NCBI RefSeq assembly: GCF_900111595.1
Contig: NZ_FOHN01000002.1
Location: 1-64,000, forward strand
DNA length: 64,000 nucleotides
Direction: 5' to 3'
Source: [Clostridium] polysaccharolyticum
GTDB lineage: Bacteria > Bacillota > Clostridia > Lachnospirales > Lachnospiraceae
In this document: piece after piece, positions 34,000 through 42,585 of the stretch
How the letters are laid out: every line of letters starts with the position of its first letter
Position numbering within the stretch: position 1 is the stretch's first letter
Translations under genes and position numbers: made by a program
Notes under the pieces: model-generated
Database searches by the model: none
The model's input: only the letters and a program-made list of their open reading frames with translations
What the model was told of the DNA's origin: nothing

Positions 34000-34749
34000 T
34001 TATAACCAGCAATCGCAAGGAATAAAATCTGCTATCTGGTATTGGTTATTTTCCCATTCTTCCTTGTTCATGAAGTTCTTTTCAAGTTCTTCTAATTTTG
34101 TGTCCTTAAAAACAGTATATCCAGTTTCATTTTCTGCTTGTTTAGCAAGTTCGAACTGTTCTGGATAAAACTTATATACTTGATAGAAGTATTCTTTCCC
34201 TCCCTTGAAGCAAGGAATACAATTATTATGCTTTAGAGCCTTGTATGCATTTGGCAGTTGAAGCTTCCATTCTTCTGTAATGAACTTCTTTATTTCTTCG
34301 CTTGAAATACAGCTTTCTGCAATTGGAAATCTGATTTTTCTTCCATGCTTTTGTGCTCTTGCATATGCCTTTTGTACCCTACTAGGTTCATCAGCTCCAA
34401 AGCCAACATATTCTATGTACTCTTCTCCCATTCGTTCCAAGTATTTATAATACTGCTCCTTCATTTCTTGCTTTAACCTCTGTGTACAAAACGGTATAAA
34501 GTTTCCTGGAATTGCTCCTCTATCCTGTATTAGCTGCCAGATAGTTCTTCCATCCCCCCATATTGTAATAGGCAATTTCAATTTTCTACCTACCTGACAC
34601 ATGAAGCGATATATATCCCTGTCCTCACTCCACGTTGGTGTATTTAATAACACAATGTCCCTCAGTCCTTCCTTGCCTAACTCATTTTTTACCATATGAG
34701 CAACATATGCACTTGCTACTCCTCCGCTAAATAAAACTACATGTTTCAT
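34000..34749 (-). CDS. PP-loop enzyme, PAPS reductase-like
   Basis: A 249-residue protein of the PP-loop ATPase superfamily: LFSGGVASAYVAH is the SGGxxS nucleotide loop, with CTQRLKQ, and a C-terminal NNCIPCFKGGKEYFYQVYKF carrying a Cys pair. Phage members are usually labelled PAPS reductase, yet sulfate reduction is unlikely here. The fold adenylates carbonyl groups or nucleobases, or mobilises sulfur, so nucleotide, tRNA or DNA modification is possible. It lies near a Dam methylase and just before the late region. Confidence 0.75.
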   Translation of the reverse strand: MKHVVLFSGGVASAYVAHMVKNELGKEGLRDIVLLNTPTWSEDRDIYRFMCQVGRKLKLPITIWGDGRTIWQLIQDRGAIPGNFIPFCTQRLKQEMKEQYYKYLERMGEEYIEYVGFGADEPSRVQKAYARAQKHGRKIRFPIAESCISSEEIKKFITEEWKLQLPNAYKALKHNNCIPCFKGGKEYFYQVYKFYPEQFELAKQAENETGYTVFKDTKLEELEKNFMNKEEWENNQYQIADFIPCDCWL

Positions 34750-34754
34750 ACCAA

Positions 34755-35162
34755 CTACACACCAACTTTCATATAAGATTCAACAGCATACTTATTCTTG
34801 CTTTTTGCCCAACTTTCTGACTTGTCAAATTGGTTCCCAACCTCTGACCAGTTCAATTCATCTTTGTATCTTAAGCGTACTATTTCAGAAAGCTCGTCAT
34901 CTTCCATGAGATATATTTTATTTTCGATTTCAGCAATATGTTCAATTGTCTTTTTTCTCCTGTTCTCAATCTCTTCTTTTGTTATTATATAATCGCTTAA
35001 GTCTGAGTTTTTCCCACTACCATGCGGCATATCATCAATTTGTTGTGTTTTAGCAGAACTTATCTTTTGTTCCAATTCTTTTATATTTTCCAACAACCTT
35101 TTACTTCTTAGTACAAGCTTAGGATAACTTTTAAGTTCTCTCAAAGCATCTCTATATTCCAT
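34755..35162 (-). CDS. Late transcription regulator, sigma-70 region 4-like (ArpU/DUF1492 type)
   Basis: A 135-residue protein with an N-terminal coiled coil (LVLRSKRLLENIKELEQKIS) and a C-terminal sigma-4-like HTH (EIVRLRYKDELNWSEVGNQF, then DKSESWAKSKNKYAVESYM). Such ArpU/RinA-like proteins switch on the late operon in Gram-positive phages. Its position, one gene before the late region, fits. ATG at 35162 follows GGAGGTGG. Confidence 0.85.
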   Translation of the reverse strand: MEYRDALRELKSYPKLVLRSKRLLENIKELEQKISSAKTQQIDDMPHGSGKNSDLSDYIITKEEIENRRKKTIEHIAEIENKIYLMEDDELSEIVRLRYKDELNWSEVGNQFDKSESWAKSKNKYAVESYMKVGV

Positions 35163-35173
35163 CAAGCCACCTC

Positions 35174-35551
35174 CTAAGCAAAACGAATCTGTCCGTTCGG
35201 TTCTTCTATGCTTTTAACATTCCCCCTCTGATACTCCTTTATGAACTCAACCAGAACTGGCTTGTTTTGAACACAGTCAGCGAATGTTGTTCCGTCAACT
35301 ACTTCGAAAACATTCTTCGTTCCATCATATCTAACGTTTACATTAAGCAGGTAATAGCACTGTACAATCTCTTTAAGGCTTCCATCGTAAATGTGTTTCA
35401 TAGCTGTTTTAACTGCAAATGCAGCACCATTTTTCATCTGGTGGAAGTAAATTTTCTCACCAGTCACTGCATTGTGAGAAATAAGTTCCCAACTCTTGAA
35501 ATTATCAATAAACTCTGTTCTCAGCTTGTTATTAGTTAATGTTTCCAACAT
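35174..35551 (-). CDS. Unknown phage protein
   Basis: A 125-residue soluble protein of mixed helix and strand, with WELISHNAVTGEKIYFHQM and VFEVVDGTTFADCVQNKPV. No family recognised. ATG at 35551 lies 9 nt after GGAGG and overlaps the Dam gene by 20 nt, so it belongs to the same early operon. Confidence 0.7.
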   Translation of the reverse strand: MLETLTNNKLRTEFIDNFKSWELISHNAVTGEKIYFHQMKNGAAFAVKTAMKHIYDGSLKEIVQCYYLLNVNVRYDGTKNVFEVVDGTTFADCVQNKPVLVEFIKEYQRGNVKSIEEPNGQIRFA

Positions 35552-36362
35552 TAATACCATCCTCCATCCATTGATTTAATGTTAATTGCTCATAAATATC
35601 ATAGTTATACCAAATAACCTCTTTACGTTTTAACCCATGTTCAGCAGTAGCATCGTATGTTACTTTATTCCAACCTTTAAGATAAAAATCGTACATATCA
35701 TGTTGATATCCACTGATTAGAATTTTTGCTTTGCTATCAACTATTGTTTCTAGCAATCTTACATGATCTGAATCTGACATTTCATGCCTGTACTGCTTTC
35801 TAGTTCTTGTAGAAAGCACGTAAGGAGGATCTAAATTCATGAATACGTTTGAATAGTTAAACCTCTTAATCAATTCAATCGCATCCATGTTTTCAATCTG
35901 TACCATCTTTAATCTTGCAGTTACCTCTTCTATCAATTGTGGTACCTGATTGAAGTGTTCTACACAGTAAGCTTTCTCTCTTCCTTGAACATCGTTTTTC
36001 CACCCACTCTTTTCCGTAACTCTGAATCCATGTGACTGCAGACTTTTAACTAAGAGCAGTCTAGCTCTTTCAATCGGATCATCTGTTTCTATCAGAAAAG
36101 CATTGTTGTACTCTTCTCTGCTATAAGGTGTAAACTTAATTACATGTTTCAAATCGTCTGGCCGTTCTCTAATAACTTTGAATAGATTTACAATCTCATT
36201 ATCTAAATCGTTAATTGTTTCTATGTGAGAACGCTTCTTTGTAAAAAGCACTGCTCCACTTCCAAAGAACGGTTCCAGGTAACTTTTATGCGGTGGAATC
36301 ATTCCAACTATTCGATTGGCTAGATTCCACTTGCTGCCTGGATATCTAAGTATACTTTTCAT
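35532..36362 (-). CDS. dam: DNA adenine methylase (Dam, D12 class)
   Basis: A 276-residue N6-adenine methyltransferase. The SAM-binding motif is PFFGSGAVLF, the N-terminal motif is LRYPGSKWNLAN and the catalytic motif is LDPPYV (DPPY). Alpha-class Dam enzymes methylate GATC; the true target is not visible. No partner restriction gene is present, so this is an orphan phage methylase that may protect phage DNA from restriction or time packaging. ATG overlaps the previous stop (TGATG). Confidence 0.92.
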   Translation of the reverse strand: MKSILRYPGSKWNLANRIVGMIPPHKSYLEPFFGSGAVLFTKKRSHIETINDLDNEIVNLFKVIRERPDDLKHVIKFTPYSREEYNNAFLIETDDPIERARLLLVKSLQSHGFRVTEKSGWKNDVQGREKAYCVEHFNQVPQLIEEVTARLKMVQIENMDAIELIKRFNYSNVFMNLDPPYVLSTRTRKQYRHEMSDSDHVRLLETIVDSKAKILISGYQHDMYDFYLKGWNKVTYDATAEHGLKRKEVIWYNYDIYEQLTLNQWMEDGINVGNIN

Positions 36363-36664
36363 CACTCACCAACCTTAAATCCTTTAATTTCAGTTTCTGG
36401 AGTAAAACCAGTAACTTTTTTTTCTATCAGAACGGGCTTGTCTCCACGTTCAGCACGTTCAACTTCCTCTAGGTACTGGCAAACTGCAAGAACAAGCTTT
36501 TCAGTCAGCAAGTCATTTCCAGTACGTTCTACTACTGAATTGCAATCAGACATTAGCATCATCCATATCATTTCAGACTGTAAATCTTTGCTTATATAGT
36601 TACTAAGTATCTTTTTAGTAGTTTCAAAGCTCCATTCTATCTGTTTTGGATTACTTCTTTTCAT
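36362..36664 (-). CDS. Unknown early phage protein
   Basis: A 100-residue protein, helical first half (FETTKKILSNYISKDLQSEM) with acidic and basic patches, ending TPETEIKGFKVGE. No family recognised. It is the first gene after the origin-like element at 36.7-37.0 kb and is coupled to the Dam gene. Confidence 0.65.
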   Translation of the reverse strand: MKRSNPKQIEWSFETTKKILSNYISKDLQSEMIWMMLMSDCNSVVERTGNDLLTEKLVLAVCQYLEEVERAERGDKPVLIEKKVTGFTPETEIKGFKVGE

Positions 36665-36728
36665 TCTTGCAATTTACACCCCTTTTATATTGCGATATTG
36701 TTTAAAAGTGACATTTTTTTAGTTGTCG

Positions 36729-37000
36729 GTGACAGTTTTTAAACTATCGGTGACAGTTAAGTGACAATTTTCAAAATTGCTGTAAGCCTTATATATCAAG
36801 GCTTTCATAGTTTAGGTGACAAAGTGACAGTTTTTTGAGAGTATACCTATACGCGAGTAAAAAAATATTTTAAATATTCATTTTTTTAGTATGATTTATA
36901 TAGGTATATTGTTTTTGCTGTCACTTTTGTCACCTCGGCTTGAAAAATCTCTGTAAGCCTTGCAAACACTAGATTTCTTGCAGTGACGGAAAATTGTCAC
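36729..37000. other. Iteron-type origin-like element, copy 1
   Basis: GTGACA occurs at 36729, 36750, 36761, 36816 and 36824; after 87 nt of AT-rich DNA the inverted TGTCAC lies at 36919, 36928 and 36995. The inner arms are GGTGACAAAGTGACAG (36815-36830) and CTGTCACTTTTGTCACC (36918-36934). A hairpin TGTAAGCCTT/AAGGCTTTCATA lies at 36781-36810. Two iteron sets around an AT-rich core match the SaPI type of replication origin. A second copy is at 47.5-47.8 kb. Confidence 0.6.
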
Positions 37001-37160
37001 CGCCTGTAAGCTTTTTAAGATAATTAGTTTGATTCTCAATAGTCTCTAAATGAGTACAACAATTCTTTTCAAGGCATCTGATAATCTCTATCAGTTCAGA
37101 TTTTTTCATATTCAGAAGCATACTATCCGAGTATGTGTTTACTCCATCACCAATTCCCAT
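36969..37160 (-). CDS. Small unknown protein
   Basis: A 63-residue protein with a central helix (LLNMKKSELIEIIRCLEKNC) that resembles short coiled-coil phage proteins. Its 3' end contains the last iteron of the origin-like element. ATG follows GAGGGTGAAAAT. Unknown function. Confidence 0.6.
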   Translation of the reverse strand: MGIGDGVNTYSDSMLLNMKKSELIEIIRCLEKNCCTHLETIENQTNYLKKLTGGDNFPSLQEI

Positions 37161-37164
37161 ATTT

Positions 37165-37398
37165 TCACCCTCTCATTTCTTCAAGCATCTTAATCCAATC
37201 ATCAATAGTAAATTGCTTAATTTCATTTTTGCTTCTTGCTTCTTTATTAACTTCTGTTTCAACTTTTCCAATAATTTTTGATAGTAAATTCAAAGCACAC
37301 CGCATATTTTCATCTGGATTTTCATGGTAGAATTTTACCATTGCTCTCCATGCATTTTTAAAGCTTTCAATTACTTTGTTTGCTTCCACTTTTTTCAC
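37165..37398 (-). CDS. Small unknown helical protein
   Basis: A 77-residue Lys-rich helical protein (VIESFKNAWRAMVKFYHENP, then TIDDWIKMLEEMRG). It starts 3 nt after the DUF927 stop, so it is co-translated with the helicase. No family recognised. Confidence 0.65.
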   Translation of the reverse strand: MKKVEANKVIESFKNAWRAMVKFYHENPDENMRCALNLLSKIIGKVETEVNKEARSKNEIKQFTIDDWIKMLEEMRG

Positions 37399-37401
37399 TT
37401 C

Positions 37402-39321
37402 CTATTCTACTGGAAACGGTACATCTGATTCATCAAGAAGGTCCTTGATGGATTCGTACTCGCTTCCATGATCCAGCTTCAAGAACACACACCTTGGCGC
37501 CGAACCATTTTTCATTTTTTTAGTTTTTGTTTGGCTACTTCCACTAGTAAGAAGTAGACCTTGTTTCTCTGCCCAGTTAAGGAAACTCTTCTTGTTAAAG
37601 TTCCCTTTCTCAGCCATCCTTGAGAATATATTGTTGATGATAACTGCATAACCTGCATCTATGCATCCCCAACATTCCCCGTGGTAATCGCCGTACTGGT
37701 CAGGATTGAACCTGTTTACGTTGATTTCAACCTCTGACATGATGAAATCATACGCTCGCTGGTTCTCTGAAACCTCTCCTTTGTTCTTAAGAATGCTTAA
37801 GCATCTGTCAAAATCAAGATACATTTCATCTTTAAACAGATAGTCTGTAACAATCTTATCTGTCGTAAGAAGAATAGACATCGGAAGAACCTGCTTCTCT
37901 TCCTTTTCAACACCTTGTCCATGAGCAGCATTGTTAAGCTTGTCCTTAAAGTCATTCTGAATTTTTTTTATTCTATCAGTGCCAATTGACTGCAAAACCT
38001 GTATGAAATCAAACCCAGCCCATCCATAGTTCTGCTTTACAGATGTTGCAACCTCGTTTCCGCTTTTAAAAAAATTTCCTTCATCCGCTTCAACGTCGAT
38101 TACACGGTTTACTGCCCCGCCCTGCATTGTTTCTGTAATAAGACTATGTTCAGCGTTAGTTATAATTACGTTCCGCCAACTGGTAGACTTGTTTAATCCT
38201 AATGTTGCATTCGCCCTGTCCTTACCAGCACCACTACAAAGCATGTAAACCAGCTCAGTATAATCATTACCAAATTTCGATGCTATTTGTGCCATATCAT
38301 CTATCATCATAGGCAAGTTATTCAGAAAATCGAGCCTTAATTCAAGCGCTGTTACCGTGCTTTTTGGGCTTGTTATGTAATCGTTGTCCTTAGGGGTTGC
38401 CCATACTGATGTAGCAAACATTAAAGCAACTGTTTTTCCGCGCCCACTGTCTCCCCATAAATTTAAAATAAAAGGCAAAGCATTTAATCCCTCTATCAAT
38501 ACGCTTGCAAAAGATGCTATTAGCATTATGTTAGGCTCAAATCTACCAGAGGAACGAATTTTCTTAGCCGTCTTATACCACATTTCACGGCTTCCACTTG
38601 GATTAATCGAATCAAAAGCAGTCTTAAACTTTGATTCGTTATCAAAAATTATGTCTGAACCATAAGGCATAAACTGCCCATTTATCCAACCCAATTTAGA
38701 TGTTGATATCTGAACAGGGATCATGTTTACATTAAGATTCTCTATATCTGCCAGATACCTTACTAATGCTTTCGCATTTTCCGATGTTACGCTTATTCCG
38801 TAATCAGACAGAGATACTATCTTGCTCGAACTTGCTATCTGATTTTTCTCGACAACTATCTTTTTCCACTTGAAACCTTTCCGAAAAGCAAGCTCTATTT
38901 TTTCTTTTCCAGTCTCAGCGTTCTCCATACGCTTTACAGGCAATATTGGGTGATAGCAAGCAAGAATAGGTTGCCCCATGAATCCATATGTTTGTATCCC
39001 GTGGTCTGTTGCAATCCATGTACCACAGAACAGATTATCGAATCCAGCATCTTCAGGAATGCTAAAGTCTGTATAATGTTCAAATGAATCATTTCCGATT
39101 TTCTTTTCACTTTCAGCCTTTAAGTATTCCTTTTCCTTTTTTTTGTATGCTGATAGAAGTTTCTTAAATTCTGTCAGCTTTCCAAGCTCCCTGGCACGAG
39201 ACATACATTCTAATTCCAACCTTGAACGGTCTATCTCGTCCTTTTCATCCATTATTTCGCAAAATATTTCATCAGCAAGAATGCTGACAGAATCTAAAGT
39301 TTCTACGTTAATTGTTCTCAC
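37402..39321 (-). CDS. DUF927 replicative helicase-like ATPase
   Basis: A 639-residue protein. The DUF927 P-loop domain spans about 200-480: Walker A LWGDSGRGKTVALMF, Walker B LPMMIDDMAQIA, then NAEHSLITETMQGGAVNRVI. The N-terminal 100 residues are charged helices; the C-terminus may be a winged helix that contacts DNA. DUF927 proteins are the likely replicative helicases or initiators of many mobile elements. It overlaps the CHC2 primase gene by 4 nt, so the two act as a split primase-helicase. It is the best candidate to bind the GTGACA iterons. Confidence 0.9.
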   Translation of the reverse strand: MRTINVETLDSVSILADEIFCEIMDEKDEIDRSRLELECMSRARELGKLTEFKKLLSAYKKKEKEYLKAESEKKIGNDSFEHYTDFSIPEDAGFDNLFCGTWIATDHGIQTYGFMGQPILACYHPILPVKRMENAETGKEKIELAFRKGFKWKKIVVEKNQIASSSKIVSLSDYGISVTSENAKALVRYLADIENLNVNMIPVQISTSKLGWINGQFMPYGSDIIFDNESKFKTAFDSINPSGSREMWYKTAKKIRSSGRFEPNIMLIASFASVLIEGLNALPFILNLWGDSGRGKTVALMFATSVWATPKDNDYITSPKSTVTALELRLDFLNNLPMMIDDMAQIASKFGNDYTELVYMLCSGAGKDRANATLGLNKSTSWRNVIITNAEHSLITETMQGGAVNRVIDVEADEGNFFKSGNEVATSVKQNYGWAGFDFIQVLQSIGTDRIKKIQNDFKDKLNNAAHGQGVEKEEKQVLPMSILLTTDKIVTDYLFKDEMYLDFDRCLSILKNKGEVSENQRAYDFIMSEVEINVNRFNPDQYGDYHGECWGCIDAGYAVIINNIFSRMAEKGNFNKKSFLNWAEKQGLLLTSGSSQTKTKKMKNGSAPRCVFLKLDHGSEYESIKDLLDESDVPFPVE

Positions 39322-39797
39322 CTCATATCTGTTAGATATTCAAGCTCTGCGATTTGATATTGCAAAGCATTCATATGAAGACACCATTCATCTGAAAATG
39401 GTGGATATTTTAAAGTTTGCATTCTGTATATATCAATAAGTTTCTGGCAGAGAGTTATTCTAAACTTTAAATCAGTTCTCAATTCTGCTGTCTTTGCTCT
39501 TTTACGCTTAATTTTCTCAATTTCTCGCATTTCTGAAAATGAGTGAGTATAACATCCGCCAAGAGACTTGAAAGCTTCCTTGAAAGTCAAATTGTCCATC
39601 AGCATTACGAATGTAAAGATATCTCCATCCGCTCCACATCCGAAGCAGTGGAAATTATCTTTATAAATTTTCATACTGGCCGACTTATTATCATGATGGA
39701 ATGGGCACATACAAAACCCACTCCGATTGATTTTGATTCCGTAAGACTCCACAACCTCTTTCATTGGGTGCAGAATCTTAAGATCTTCGCTTGTCAT
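39318..39797 (-). CDS. CHC2 zinc-finger primase fragment
   Basis: A 159-residue protein whose first 85 residues are a DnaG-type CHC2 zinc finger: MCPFHHDNKSASMKIYKDNF followed by HCFGCGADGDIFTFVM. The TOPRIM catalytic domain of DnaG is missing; the rest is a helical tail. Such stand-alone CHC2 proteins pair with DUF927 helicases and guide primer-site choice. Confidence 0.9.
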   Translation of the reverse strand: MTSEDLKILHPMKEVVESYGIKINRSGFCMCPFHHDNKSASMKIYKDNFHCFGCGADGDIFTFVMLMDNLTFKEAFKSLGGCYTHSFSEMREIEKIKRKRAKTAELRTDLKFRITLCQKLIDIYRMQTLKYPPFSDEWCLHMNALQYQIAELEYLTDMR

Positions 39798-40045
39798 TGT
39801 TCCAAATCGGGGTCTAAGTATTCCGAACCGTTTCCTTTTAATTCGTTCTTAATTAAGACTAACTCAAGCATGTCTGTATACTCCTTTTCGCCGATCTTTT
39901 TAAAAAGATCAACTTTTTTGTTACTATTATCAAATCCAATAACGTTTATAGAGTTATCGAGTAAATCGCAAGAAACATAATCTAAATTATATTTCTTCGC
40001 TAATTTTTCAATTGATTTTGCAATTTTTTTAAACTCGTCTTTCAT
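39794..40045 (-). CDS. Small unknown replication-module protein
   Basis: An 83-residue acidic protein with a leading Lys-rich helix (EFKKIAKSIEKLAKKYNLDY). Its 4-nt overlap with the primase fragment suggests a shared task. No family recognised. Confidence 0.6.
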   Translation of the reverse strand: MKDEFKKIAKSIEKLAKKYNLDYVSCDLLDNSINVIGFDNSNKKVDLFKKIGEKEYTDMLELVLIKNELKGNGSEYLDPDLEQ

Positions 40046-40047
40046 AT

Positions 40048-40608
40048 TTACACCACCTTGTAATTATTTAAAATATCAATTATTCTCTTTCCAGTCTGCC
40101 TTTTATCGCAAAACTGAAAAGAAACATCATACTTTTCCTGCATTGTGACTAGTATTTTATACAGTTCTAATCCAGTTGTTGGGTGGAACTCTCTTGTATA
40201 TTTATTATTTGTACGCTTGTCCACTATTTCTCTTTTGTAGACAACTAGTTCTGTATGCCACTTTCCATCCTCGCCCTTAACACGCTTCTCTGAGCGAGGA
40301 TTCTTCCACCAAATAACATCATCCAATGACTTTATCATTCCACCATGTTCCACCAGAATGATAAGTTTTACGCCGTGTTCCTTAGCTTTTTCAAGCTCAG
40401 ATACAAACCGCTTGTGGTCTTGTATTACGTTATTTGTTAGTTCAGTCAAGTTCTGCTTTCTGTCAATTATCAGCCTTGGGTTGTCCAAGTTCATGTAGTC
40501 CCCCCAAGGCAGTTTTGACACATACCATCTAACACCTTGATTATCAAACTCTGATAGAATTTTATGTATAGCTTTTGATTTCTCTCTGCTATCAACTTGA
40601 ATGTCCAT
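40048..40608 (-). CDS. ERCC4-type nuclease
   Basis: A 186-residue protein with the XPF/ERCC4 nuclease motif split as DSREKS, LPWGDY and LIIDRKQNLTEL (GDxxxxxxxxERK variant), then LIILVEHGGM. It should cut branched or flapped DNA in phage recombination or replication. ATG at 40608 follows GAGGAT; the TTG at 40623 is less likely. Confidence 0.85.
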   Translation of the reverse strand: MDIQVDSREKSKAIHKILSEFDNQGVRWYVSKLPWGDYMNLDNPRLIIDRKQNLTELTNNVIQDHKRFVSELEKAKEHGVKLIILVEHGGMIKSLDDVIWWKNPRSEKRVKGEDGKWHTELVVYKREIVDKRTNNKYTREFHPTTGLELYKILVTMQEKYDVSFQFCDKRQTGKRIIDILNNYKVV

Positions 40609-41086
40609 CTTGATTATCCTCAATCAATTTATAAAATTCACTAGCTTTCATTTCAACAACATCATTATCAAGCTTTATGTCTGCATAGTCTGTATGTATA
40701 GAGCAATATAAGATATCACCTATTTCAAAAATTCTCTCTCTCCAACAACCACATCCGTTTATATAACGAAATAAATTTGGTTTTTGAGGTACTTTAGTAT
40801 CACGTACAAGCCGAACCCATGCCTTACCTACTTCTGAATATCTTCTGAATTTTCTCAATCCATTATCATGTCTTTCAGCTGTAAACTGTTCATTAAATTT
40901 ATCTTCATCCTTCAAAGTTGGAACTATAAACAAATATTCTTTCCTTGGTAGATACTCTGTAGCTTCAATTCCGAATTTTTCACGAAGATTATTGAAGACA
41001 ATTCGGTTTGCTTTCAAATCTTCTTTGTATTTCATATACTCTGTATAAAATACACCATCTTTTGCAAAGATAAAAAACTTTTCCAC
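40592..41086 (-). CDS. Unknown phage protein
   Basis: A 164-residue protein with a beta N-terminus (FFIFAKDGVFYTEYMKYKED), a positive patch (RKFRRYSEVGKAWVRLVRD) and two adjacent Cys (INGCGCWRE). The GTG at 41086 follows AAAGGTGG. The start 9 nt earlier is possible. It lies in the recombination module; function unknown. Confidence 0.6.
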   Translation of the reverse strand: MEKFFIFAKDGVFYTEYMKYKEDLKANRIVFNNLREKFGIEATEYLPRKEYLFIVPTLKDEDKFNEQFTAERHDNGLRKFRRYSEVGKAWVRLVRDTKVPQKPNLFRYINGCGCWRERIFEIGDILYCSIHTDYADIKLDNDVVEMKASEFYKLIEDNQDGHSS

Positions 41087-41097
41087 TTTGACCACCT

Positions 41098-41286
41098 TTA
41101 AAATTTATAATCTTTCAATCTAATGCTACCATCTGTAATTTCAAGATGTAAGCAAAATTCACATCTGAAATTGTCGATGTATTCGATGCCATTTTCAACA
41201 AATGTTGAATCAGGCATCATTCTTCTCCCGCATCTTGAACATTTTAATGGTGCTTTAATTAAAGGGTAACTCTTCATCAATTCCAT
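41098..41286 (-). CDS. Small zinc-ribbon protein
   Basis: A 62-residue protein with CSRCGRR and CEFCLH, a two-knuckle Cys4 zinc ribbon. It overlaps the SSB gene by 32 nt in another frame. Probably a nucleic-acid or protein-contact factor of the replication module. Confidence 0.7.
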   Translation of the reverse strand: MELMKSYPLIKAPLKCSRCGRRMMPDSTFVENGIEYIDNFRCEFCLHLEITDGSIRLKDYKF

Positions 41287-41719
41287 CAGGAATATTCATG
41301 AATCCATCACCTGCGGCGAATCCAGATGGACCATTCGCATTTTGAGGATTGAAACCACCTGCAGGTTGCTGATATCCACCTTGCTGTCCTTGGTTCTGAT
41401 TGTTCTTGCTTTCAACAAATTCTACTTCCTCTGCGACAACATCAGTTGTGTAGACTTTTTGTCCTTCACGGTTTGTGTAACTTCCTGTTTGTATCCGACC
41501 AGTAAGACCTATCTTCATACCTTTAAAAAAATAGTTCTGAATAAACTCTGCTGTTTTTCCAAATGCTTTGCAGCTAATAAAATCAGCTTCTTGTTCTCCT
41601 TGACGCTTAAATCTTCTATCAACTGCTACCGAAAATGAAGCAACACACATTGATGATTCTTGAGAATATCTTATATCTGGATCTCTTGTTAATCTTCCTA
41701 CTAAACTAACTTTATTCAT
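41255..41719 (-). CDS. ssb: Single-stranded DNA-binding protein
   Basis: A 154-residue phage SSB. The OB-fold has NKVSLVGRLTRDPDIRYSQE, VASFSVAVDRRFKRQGEQEA, FISCKAFGKTAEFIQNYFFK and GLTGRIQTGSYTNREGQKVY. A Gln/Gly-rich linker leads to the acidic tip DGIDEELPFN, which in this family docks partner proteins. It follows the ERF annealing gene, its natural partner. Confidence 0.96.
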   Translation of the reverse strand: MNKVSLVGRLTRDPDIRYSQESSMCVASFSVAVDRRFKRQGEQEADFISCKAFGKTAEFIQNYFFKGMKIGLTGRIQTGSYTNREGQKVYTTDVVAEEVEFVESKNNQNQGQQGGYQQPAGGFNPQNANGPSGFAAGDGFMNIPDGIDEELPFN

Positions 41720-41731
41720 TAAAGAACCTCC

Positions 41732-42583
41732 TTATTGTTGAAGCAAGCCTTCTGAATATCCAGGAGTTGCCTTAAAGCACTGCATGATATGGTCAAACTC
41801 TTGAACCGTCATCGTTTCAAGATTCTTTGTAGCGACAAATCCTAATACTTGCCCCTCTTGTACATTCAATGCTTTACACAATTTTCTTACTGTTTCTACC
41901 ATGTACTTGTTAGATTGATTAGGATTCTGCTGTGCTGGTTGCTGCTGAGAAGATTGCTGTTGAGGTCTATTCTGTTGAACTTGCTGTTGCTGATATTGCT
42001 GACCAAATTGGTTATTTGGAACAGTTTCGTAAACTTGTTGTTGATTTTGCTGGTTCTTAAACTCTTCAGTATCAGGATCTTTATTATCATCAATACAGAA
42101 CAACCCATTGAGTGCGTACTTTCGTGCATAAGAACTTGTAGCACCTGTTACTTGGCTTGCATCCATACCCTTCTTAGACTCTTCCTCTCTTGCAAAAGAC
42201 GAATTAGAAATCTTTTCTTGCGTTTCAACATCAGTAAATGTTGCAGTCGCTTTAACATAAACTCTTTTATCCCCACATGGAACAATTTCATCCGTGATAA
42301 TCAATGTTGCTCCAACCTCTGAAAGAAGAGGTTTAACACCTTCCAATATGTCCTCACATGAGCGGTATTTGTATTTTCCAAAAGAATTGTACTGGTTCTT
42401 TGGTGCTACCAATCTTCTCTGAACTTCTGCTAACTTTTTATGTACTCCAATTACTCTTGATTCTGCCATTTTTTCATCATTTCCTTTCTTTTCTTCTATA
42501 TTTGATTCGTTATCAACTACTACTTTAATAATCTCAGCAATATCCATTTTTATTTCATCTGGATGCCCTGCAGGAATGTACAT
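41732..42583 (-). CDS. ERF-family single-strand annealing protein
   Basis: A 283-residue recombinase. The ERF core runs from about 42 to 175: VHKKLAEVQRRLVAPKNQYN, SFGKYKYRSCEDILEGVKPL, GMDASQVTGATSSYARKYAL and NGLFCIDD. A Gln-rich low-complexity linker (about 180-235) and a short C-terminal domain (VRKLCKALNVQEGQVLGFVA) follow. ATG at 42583 sits just after AGGAGGT. It anneals complementary strands in phage recombination with the SSB. Confidence 0.92.
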   Translation of the reverse strand: MYIPAGHPDEIKMDIAEIIKVVVDNESNIEEKKGNDEKMAESRVIGVHKKLAEVQRRLVAPKNQYNSFGKYKYRSCEDILEGVKPLLSEVGATLIITDEIVPCGDKRVYVKATATFTDVETQEKISNSSFAREEESKKGMDASQVTGATSSYARKYALNGLFCIDDNKDPDTEEFKNQQNQQQVYETVPNNQFGQQYQQQQVQQNRPQQQSSQQQPAQQNPNQSNKYMVETVRKLCKALNVQEGQVLGFVATKNLETMTVQEFDHIMQCFKATPGYSEGLLQQ

Positions 42584-42585
42584 GG

